DNA of 20,954 bases from Clostridiales bacterium UBA4362 (GTDB lineage: Bacteria > Bacillota > Clostridia > TANB77 > CAG-508): positions 1 through 20,954 of the forward strand of contig DGSM01000118.1 of NCBI GenBank assembly GCA_002393975.1, written 5' to 3'. The position numbers and the translations under genes are program-made. The notes beneath the pieces are model-generated. The model ran no database searches. It was not told the origin of the DNA and saw nothing but the letters and a program-made list of their open reading frames with translations. Below are positions 15,893 to 20,954 of the stretch, one piece after another (the first letter of the stretch is position 1; each line of letters starts with the position of its first letter).

Positions 15893-17395
15893 TTATTTAA
15901 AACGTTTTCCACCTTTTTTTCTACCATGTGGCTCATCTGATGATTCATCATCTTCTACTTCTTCAATTTCATCATTTTCAGTCTCTTCAACTTCTTCTGA
16001 AGAAACTTCTTTAGGCTCTTCTTTTATTGATCCTTTTGGTACATATTCTTCAGCTTTTTCTTCTTCAATGTCTTCTTCGATTTCATCAGATTCCTCATCA
16101 TCTTCTTCCTCTTCATCATCTTCATCGAAGTCTTCATTTTCTTTTTTAATCTTACGATTAACAATTATTAAAGATAAAAGTAATAAAGCAAGTATTCCAA
16201 CAATTCCTGCAACTATTAGTATAATAGTTTTATTAATAGGAGTTTTAGCTTTAACAGTATTTGCAATTTCTCCTTTTTTGTTTACTACTACTTTGTATAC
16301 AGTAACAACATCTTCACTTTCTTCTGTTGTTAAATAGATATATATATCATTTTTACCAGGCTGTAATGAATCAGCTCCTTTTATTTCTACAGATACCTTT
16401 TCTTCTGCTTCAGCATTTACTTTAAGACTCTTAATATCTTCTTCAACATCAGCTTTATATTCTTGTGTATCTGGATTAAATTCTGGTGAGAATTTTAATT
16501 CAGATGATTCACCTTGTTCATTTATTTGTTCTATACTTAAAGACTTAAGTCTTAGTCCAGAATCTAATAATTTCTCTGGTTTATTTAATTTTAATTTATA
16601 TGTAATAGAAGTACTATCTTCAGCATAAACTGTAACTAAATAAGTATTTTCTCCATCTCTTACTGCTGTATCTTTAGGAAGAGAAACAGATGCTTTGCTA
16701 TCTTCAGCTTTAGCACTAATTTCAATATTTGTTAAAGTGCTAAAATCGAATCCTTCATCAAATACTATTTCATATTCTTTAGTACCTTTATCAAATTCAG
16801 GTGATAATTTTCCTTGATTAACACTAAGTGATTTTAAGAAACAATTATCAGATTTAATCTCTTCTTTAGTTTCTTGAGGTTTAGTAGTGTTCTTTGGTTT
16901 ATTATCATTATTATTTTGATTGTTGTTATTATTATTGTTGTTATTGTTATTTTGATTATTATTGTTATTATTGTTGCCATTATTATCAGAACCAGATCCT
17001 CCATCTGATGGTGGCGGAGTAACAGGTGTTTCTTTTTCTTTAACAGTAACTGTGCAAGAGCCGTTTAGTGGTTGTATTTCTGTGTCACTTACTGCTGCTT
17101 CACCGCTTAAAGAAAATGTATAAGTTCCTTTAGCTGATGGTGTAAAAGTATAACTTCCAGATGAACTATTACTTAAATCAATTACTGTTTTTCCATTGAG
17201 TGTTACTTTAGCTGAGAAATCCAAAGGACTTCCAGTGACGCTTGCACTAATTGTTGTAGACTCTCCAACAGTAATTGTACCCTTGCTAGCTTTAACAGAT
17301 GCTCCAGCAGCATTTGAAACATTAGATAAACAAGTTAATAAAAAAACTTGAATAAATACTAGTACAATTGCACTTTTCTTAATTCTATCTATCAT
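15893..17395 (-). CDS. Single-pass membrane protein: Ig-like domain, poly-Asn linker, tandem cadherin-like domains, acidic cytoplasmic tail
   Basis: A 500-residue protein of unknown function with a clear architecture: signal peptide (about 1-30), an Ig-like beta domain (about 31-118), a Pro/Gly segment and a long Asn tract broken by single Gln residues (about 135-165), two cadherin-like beta-sandwich domains (about 181-273 and 281-375), one membrane helix (about 386-412), and an 88-residue cytoplasmic tail dominated by Glu and Asp that ends in a basic GGKRFK. From the SDNCFLKSL strand onward it matches the downstream 377-residue protein in domain order. The signal peptide contains LLTC, but Thr before Cys does not fit a lipobox. 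Start ATG follows AAAGGAG. The gene begins 15 bases after the dockerin-protein gene, so all three surface proteins should be co-expressed. Confidence 0.8.
   Translation of the reverse strand: MIDRIKKSAIVLVFIQVFLLTCLSNVSNAAGASVKASKGTITVGESTTISASVTGSPLDFSAKVTLNGKTVIDLSNSSSGSYTFTPSAKGTYTFSLSGEAAVSDTEIQPLNGSCTVTVKEKETPVTPPPSDGGSGSDNNGNNNNNNNQNNNNNNNNNNNQNNNDNKPKNTTKPQETKEEIKSDNCFLKSLSVNQGKLSPEFDKGTKEYEIVFDEGFDFSTLTNIEISAKAEDSKASVSLPKDTAVRDGENTYLVTVYAEDSTSITYKLKLNKPEKLLDSGLRLKSLSIEQINEQGESSELKFSPEFNPDTQEYKADVEEDIKSLKVNAEAEEKVSVEIKGADSLQPGKNDIYIYLTTEESEDVVTVYKVVVNKKGEIANTVKAKTPINKTIILIVAGIVGILALLLLSLIIVNRKIKKENEDFDEDDEEEEDDEESDEIEEDIEEEKAEEYVPKGSIKEEPKEVSSEEVEETENDEIEEVEDDESSDEPHGRKKGGKRFK
16902..16987 (-). 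repeat. AAT/AAC trinucleotide repeat coding for a poly-Asn tract
   Basis: An in-frame low-complexity run of AAT and AAC codons (ATT/GTT on the plus strand), interrupted by CAA (Gln) codons at two places and by a few GGC or GAT codons. It codes for the flexible linker of the 500-residue membrane protein. Slippage would change length by whole codons where units are trinucleotides, so the frame would be kept. Confidence 0.85.
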
Positions 17396-17410
17396 ACCTT
17401 CTCCTTTGTT

Positions 17411-19048
17411 TTATAAATCTATTATAGTTTCATTAATAATATATTTTCTTATTTTTAAACTATCTAAAATATTAACCTTAGTATCACCTGTACTGTCTGC
17501 AGCTGACAAAAATTCATTAGATAATGTAACTTCTCCAATAATGTATTTTCTTATTCTTAAACTATCTAAAATATTAATTTTGCCATCTCCAGTTGGATCT
17601 CCAAGTTTTACAGCAGTATATGTCTTTCCTCCTGTTGTAATCTTATATCCTGTTCCAATTAGTCCTTCGGTAATAGTTGTACCATCTGCTTTTTTGATTA
17701 CTACATCACTATATACACTCTTAAAAGTATTATAATCTGCACTTGGTACCATCTTTATTTGATTATTAGTATTATCAACTTTGAAAGAATCATTAGAAAC
17801 TACTGGTGGTGTAGTTGGCTCTGGCTCAGGTTCTGGTTCAGGATCTGGTCCAGGTTCTTCTACATCATTTAAGAATTTTTCTAATAGGTTACTTGCTACA
17901 TATCCTTTAATACCATCTGGTGCAGTAACATAGCTCCAATAGTAACCATTCTCTAATGAAGTACCTTTCTCAAGAACAGTTACAAGTCCTCCTTCATCTA
18001 TTCCAGTTACTCTAGTAGATGAAGTAGATTTAGATGCTCTAACATTTACTCCATTTCCAGAACTTGTTTTTACCTTATAGACATTACTAAAATCAGAAGT
18101 ATTAAGATTTTCTCTAAGAACAAAACCTTTCTTTCCATTAGCTAAAAGAATTCCATCAAAAGTTTTGCCATCTGATACATATTTTCCAGAATTATTTATT
18201 CTAGTAACAACTTGTCCATTTTGTAATGTAGCAGCTGTTGTGCTACTTGTCTTAGGTTCTTTATATAAATAAACATTATCTTTCTTAATTACTACCATCT
18301 GATTGCAATTAGTTTCTATTTGAACAGAATTGTCAGAATAAGTAGAACCAGAATATGTATTATAATAAGATGTTGCTGCAGCAGTTCTTTTAGCTACTAC
18401 ACTATCAGATTGATCTGCAGGCTTTTCATATTGCTTTAAAAATGCGGTAGTAGCTTCTGTTAAATCATTTGTAGATTGCATTACTTCTTTACATGTTTTA
18501 TAACCTGTATTTAACTCATAATCTAAAACCTTTAATTGAATTCCTATATCATCAATAGGAACTCCTGCTTCATGAGCATAATCCCATAAAACCGCTTTTC
18601 TACTCCACCAAGTCCATTGAGCTAAACCATATCCTACATAGCCATTTCTAGCCTTACCACCAATAGATAAGCTACCATTAGTATTGCCATCATATGCTAC
18701 ATCTTTATCACAAAAAGCTGCTCTATCATTGTTCATCATATTAGTATAAGCAATGTCTTTATCTTCTGTTCCTGATGAATTGTTTCCAACATAAAGGTTT
18801 TCAGCATTATTAGGCCTTAATCCACTTTCATATTGAAGATTACCCATAATAGCTGCTGTTGCAATATCTGTATAACCATAAACTTGTCTAAGTGTAAGCC
18901 AAATTGTTTCAGCTGTGTTTTTTCCTTTAACAGTTATAGAACTTGTATCAGCATTAGAAACATCTATTTTTAAAAGAATCATTAATACATTAAGTAATAA
19001 AATAGCTATAAGAGTTATTTGTATAGACTTAGTTATTAATCTTTTCAA
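17411..19048 (-). CDS. Secreted phage-tail-type lysozyme with two SH3 domains and a C-terminal dockerin
   Basis: A 545-residue exported protein. Signal peptide about 1-33. Residues about 43-232 form a phage tail lysozyme-like domain: IMGNLQYESGLRP (67-79) with the likely catalytic Glu74, and GYGLAQWTWWSR (138-149), as in glycoside hydrolases that cut peptidoglycan. Two SH3b-like repeats follow (about 250-315 and 322-392), which usually bind cell wall, then a Pro-Glu/Asp linker, a small beta module (about 420-482) and a type I dockerin (about 483-540). The dockerin has two calcium-loop repeats, DPTGDGKINILDSLRIRKYI and DSTGDTKVNILDSLKIRKYI. Dockerins dock onto cohesins; none is seen here. The start is TTG at 19048, with GGAGG seven bases upstream. 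It is the first gene of the long operon, with a leader of about 90 bases. Confidence 0.88.
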   Translation of the reverse strand: MKRLITKSIQITLIAILLLNVLMILLKIDVSNADTSSITVKGKNTAETIWLTLRQVYGYTDIATAAIMGNLQYESGLRPNNAENLYVGNNSSGTEDKDIAYTNMMNNDRAAFCDKDVAYDGNTNGSLSIGGKARNGYVGYGLAQWTWWSRKAVLWDYAHEAGVPIDDIGIQLKVLDYELNTGYKTCKEVMQSTNDLTEATTAFLKQYEKPADQSDSVVAKRTAAATSYYNTYSGSTYSDNSVQIETNCNQMVVIKKDNVYLYKEPKTSSTTAATLQNGQVVTRINNSGKYVSDGKTFDGILLANGKKGFVLRENLNTSDFSNVYKVKTSSGNGVNVRASKSTSSTRVTGIDEGGLVTVLEKGTSLENGYYWSYVTAPDGIKGYVASNLLEKFLNDVEEPGPDPEPEPEPEPTTPPVVSNDSFKVDNTNNQIKMVPSADYNTFKSVYSDVVIKKADGTTITEGLIGTGYKITTGGKTYTAVKLGDPTGDGKINILDSLRIRKYIIGEVTLSNEFLSAADSTGDTKVNILDSLKIRKYIINETIIDL

Positions 19049-19131
19049 AACTTTTCCTCCGTATTTTTAAGTGTTATCTTTACGTAAATTTTTTATGTAT
19101 GATAATAAATACAATATTAGACAAATATCAC

Positions 19132-19157
19132 ATTTTATCATTAGGTATTTTATCATT
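19132..19157 (-). repeat. Direct repeat AATGATAAAAT, two copies 15 bases apart, at the promoter
   Basis: On the minus strand, identical 11-base copies at 19157-19147 and 19142-19132. The first contains the -10 hexamer; the second lies around the expected transcript start. It could be an operator or a second -10 of a tandem promoter (a weak TTGCAA lies 18 bases upstream of the second TAAAAT). Confidence 0.5.
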
Positions 19158-19175
19158 GCAAAAAATCATAGTCAA
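19147..19175 (-). promoter_or_regulatory. Sigma-A-like promoter for the 11-gene surface protein/glycan operon
   Basis: On the minus strand, -35 TTGACT (19175-19170), a 17-base spacer and -10 TAAAAT (19152-19147). It lies just after the terminator of the LPXTG gene and before the TTG start at 19048, leaving a leader of about 90 bases. I saw no riboswitch-like fold or attenuator in that leader. Confidence 0.65.
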
Positions 19176-19194
19176 GGAAACAAGCTATTCACAC

Positions 19195-19229
19195 AAAAAA
19201 AGAATGCCCCATTATTTGGGACATTCTTT
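19195..19229 (-). terminator. Intrinsic terminator of the LPXTG protein gene
   Basis: A 12-base-pair stem (19229-19218 with 19210-19199) around a seven-base loop, followed on the minus strand by seven Ts (19201-19195). One pair is U-G in minus-strand RNA but would be a C-A mismatch in plus-strand RNA, so it works for the gene ending at 19240, 10 bases after the stop codon. Confidence 0.88.
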
Positions 19230-19239
19230 AATATTTAAT

Positions 19240-20808
19240 TTATCTTAAATCTTTATTTTTAGAATAAACTATAAATGATACTCCTGTAAGAATTGCTGTT
19301 GCTGCAATCATAGCTAAGATTCCTTCGCTAACACCTGTTTGAGGTAATTTACCATCAGGAGTTGTTGGATCTTTAGTTAGATTTCCATTTAGAACACCAT
19401 TTCCATCTGTTCCCCAATCAGCCCATTTAAAATCATCGCTGCCATAATAATGTAAGAATTGCTTTCCGTTAGGAACTTTACCAAGAGCTAAAGTAATACC
19501 TTCATATGAATAGTATTTGCCATTTTCATCATCAGTTTTTACATATAAATAGTAGTATGCTCCATCTTCAACTTTGCTAAGATCAATGACTTCATGACCT
19601 AAATTATAATTATCGGCACTTCCAGAACAATATTCAATAGCGTATCCTGCATATTTTCCATCGTAATCGCAATTTAATACTTTATCATAAATAGCAGAAG
19701 CACTCTTTGAATAGTTTAATAAGCTAGCAAAACCATTTGAATCTTTATTTTGTATCTTCTTAAGGATAGAAATATCAGTAATCTTTCCAATTTTTACTTG
19801 CATTTTTCTTGCGTTGCCTTCATCATGTGTCAAAGTAGTAACAATTTGATCTGAATCATATGATGTAAAAGTTGCAAAGAAAAAGTCTGTATATTTAGGT
19901 TCTTCTGGTCTTACCATTTTTGTACCATATGAAACAAGTTTTAATTCATAATATGGAGAAGTTTTTAAATCTTTATCTTGTACAATAGAAAAATAATAAT
20001 CTTTATTTAATTCAACATATTTTTCCATATTAGGAATAACAAGTGTATTAGGGTTATTCTTGTCAAAATTAACATATAGTCCTTTAGTATACTCTACACC
20101 ATCAACATTTTTTCCATCGATAGTTGGCTTATTAGCACTTTCTGTAATAAAAAGATGGAAGTCATTAGCACTTTCAGGTAAAGAAGTAACACCTGTAATA
20201 TATAAATTAGCACTAGATGTTCCATCCTTCTTTACTTCAAACTTTGCTTTAGAAAAGTCAGCCCATCCATCTTCAACGATAGCTGTACCCCCAGTAGATT
20301 CACCTGAACCTGAACCTGACTCACTACCAGATCCACTTCCAGATTCTCCACCTGTAGATGGTTGTTCAGAAGAACCTCCTCCACTAGATCCTCCACCACT
20401 TGTTGTGTTCTCATCTTGTTCAGGAACATCAGTTGAAGGTGTTCCAGAACCAACTGTTATTTTTATAGTATCTTGTCCACCATCATATTTAGCAGTAATA
20501 GTAGATGTTCCAGCTTTTAAAGCTGTAATTAATCCAGTCTCACTAATTGCTACTACTTGGACATTACTTGTTTCCCATTGTACATTTTTTAGAGGATTTC
20601 CTCCTACTTGTCCATTAGAAATTAATCTAACATATAATTGAATCTTTGATCCTACAGTTGTTGCAAAATCTTTACTTTCAGCTGTTTTATTTGCAGTATA
20701 ATCAGAATTTGTCTGAATTGCTATATTTGAAGCTGCAAATACAGCAGTTGCAAAAATGACACTGTAAGCTAAAATAGTAATTAAAATAGCACTTAATACT
20801 TTTTTCAT
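19240..20808 (-). CDS. LPXTG-anchored surface protein with Big_2-like domain
   Basis: A 522-residue cell-wall protein. Signal peptide about 1-25 (cleavage after VFA). Residues about 28-128 look like a bacterial Ig-like group 2 domain (VQWETSNVQVVAISETGLIT, then AGTSTITAKYDGG). A Ser/Gly/Glu linker (about 128-185) leads to an unrecognised region of about 300 residues with many aromatic and acidic residues and a few cysteines. The C terminus is a full sortase signal: LPQTG at about 487-491, a hydrophobic helix and a short charged tail (KNKDLR). Sortase would link the Thr to the wall. I chose the ATG at 20808 because GGGGG lies five bases upstream; an in-frame TTG at 20820 overlaps that site. 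It has its own promoter and terminator. Function of the central region is unknown; adhesion is only a guess. Confidence 0.83.
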   Translation of the reverse strand: MKKVLSAILITILAYSVIFATAVFAASNIAIQTNSDYTANKTAESKDFATTVGSKIQLYVRLISNGQVGGNPLKNVQWETSNVQVVAISETGLITALKAGTSTITAKYDGGQDTIKITVGSGTPSTDVPEQDENTTSGGGSSGGGSSEQPSTGGESGSGSGSESGSGSGESTGGTAIVEDGWADFSKAKFEVKKDGTSSANLYITGVTSLPESANDFHLFITESANKPTIDGKNVDGVEYTKGLYVNFDKNNPNTLVIPNMEKYVELNKDYYFSIVQDKDLKTSPYYELKLVSYGTKMVRPEEPKYTDFFFATFTSYDSDQIVTTLTHDEGNARKMQVKIGKITDISILKKIQNKDSNGFASLLNYSKSASAIYDKVLNCDYDGKYAGYAIEYCSGSADNYNLGHEVIDLSKVEDGAYYYLYVKTDDENGKYYSYEGITLALGKVPNGKQFLHYYGSDDFKWADWGTDGNGVLNGNLTKDPTTPDGKLPQTGVSEGILAMIAATAILTGVSFIVYSKNKDLR

Positions 20809-20842
20809 TGTTTCCCCCAATTTATCTAAATATCATATGTAA

Positions 20843-20871
20843 ATTATAATTCTATTAATTATTACTTTCAA
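20843..20871 (-). promoter_or_regulatory. Sigma-A-like promoter for the LPXTG protein gene
   Basis: On the minus strand, -35 TTGAAA (20871-20866), a 17-base spacer and a perfect -10 TATAAT (20848-20843), giving a leader of about 25-30 bases before the ATG at 20808. It starts 33 bases after the stop codon of the partial gene at the window edge. No clear terminator is visible between them. Confidence 0.7.
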
Positions 20872-20903
20872 TTAATAAAAATTATTGTAATACTATTTTA
20901 ATA

Positions 20904-20954
20904 TTAGACTCTTTCCATATATTCACCAGTTCTTGTATCAATTCTTACAACATC
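20904..20954 (-). CDS. 3' end of an unidentified gene
   Basis: An open frame enters from the right edge and ends at a TAA at 20906-20904. The last 16 residues read DVVRIDTRTGEYMERV. The composition looks coding and the strand agrees with all neighbours. It is too short to name a family. The next gene begins 95 bases downstream with its own promoter, so this is probably a separate unit. Confidence 0.5.
   Translation of the reverse strand, partial: DVVRIDTRTGEYMERV

Noticed and set aside
15888..16337. A plus-strand open frame of 149 codons, very Ser-rich
   Set aside because: It is the antisense of the Glu/Asp-rich tail: GAA/GAT/GAG codons read as TTC/ATC/TCT-type codons on the other strand, giving an artificial Ser run.
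16902..16987. CRISPR-like or satellite repeat
   Set aside because: The unit is three bases, coding and in frame; there are no spacers and no longer repeat unit.
17285..17395. Possible lipoprotein signal (LLTC) in the 500-residue membrane protein
   Set aside because: The residue before Cys is Thr, not Gly/Ala/Ser, and an ordinary signal-peptidase site follows (SNA).
19049..19140. Riboswitch or attenuator in the leader of the long operon
   Set aside because: I looked for stable stems and known conserved cores and saw only AT-rich sequence with the direct repeat; no terminator-like hairpin precedes the TTG start.
20060..20641. A plus-strand open frame of 193 codons, Pro-rich
   Set aside because: It is opposite the Ser/Gly linker and Ig-like domain of the LPXTG protein; the low-complexity linker keeps the other strand open by composition.
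20806..20820. TTG start at 20820 for the LPXTG protein
   Set aside because: It overlaps the GGGGG ribosome site; the ATG at 20808 starts directly at the signal peptide.

Overview
This window is from a low-GC Gram-positive (Bacillota) genome, most likely a gut-type member of the Clostridia or a relative. The evidence is the AT-rich composition with strong AAGGAGG-type ribosome sites, an LPXTG sortase signal, a dockerin module, teichoic-acid type genes (TagO, TagG and TagH homologues, CDP-glycerol transferase) and signal peptides with short Lys-rich N termini. I cannot name the species. Every gene I can support is on the minus strand, so transcription runs from high to low coordinates. I saw no rRNA, tRNA, CRISPR array or insertion sequence, and no gene-free stretch longer than 300 bases.

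The layout in order of transcription has four parts. (1) At 20904-20954 is the last 16 codons of an unidentified gene. (2) At 20808-19240 is a single-gene unit for an LPXTG-anchored surface protein, with its own sigma-A-like promoter (20843-20871) and a clear intrinsic terminator (19195-19229). (3) A promoter at 19147-19175 begins an apparent 11-gene operon ending at a terminator at 6695-6730. It encodes a secreted lysozyme-like protein with SH3 and dockerin modules, two related single-pass membrane proteins with tandem cadherin-like domains and charged cytoplasmic tails, ribose-5-phosphate isomerase A, five glycosyltransferases, an O-antigen polymerase/ligase-like membrane protein, and a small membrane-anchored protein of unknown function. 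(4) A promoter at 6620-6648 begins a six-gene operon running off the left edge. It encodes a GtrB-like polyprenyl-phosphate sugar transferase, a TagO/WecA-like priming enzyme, a TagH-like ATPase, a TagG-like permease, a GT4-GT2 fusion glycosyltransferase, and the start of a CDP-glycerol glycerophosphotransferase.

Part 4 reads as a wall-teichoic-acid-like pathway: lipid-linked priming, glycan assembly, glycerol-phosphate addition and ABC export. Part 3 has glycosyltransferases and a Wzy/WaaL-type protein but no visible priming enzyme or flippase, and it starts with surface proteins carrying Thr/Asn-rich linkers. The most interesting idea, which is inference, is that part 3 is a combined surface-protein and glycan module, in which the Wzy/WaaL-like protein either polymerises a second wall glycan or transfers glycan to the co-encoded surface proteins.
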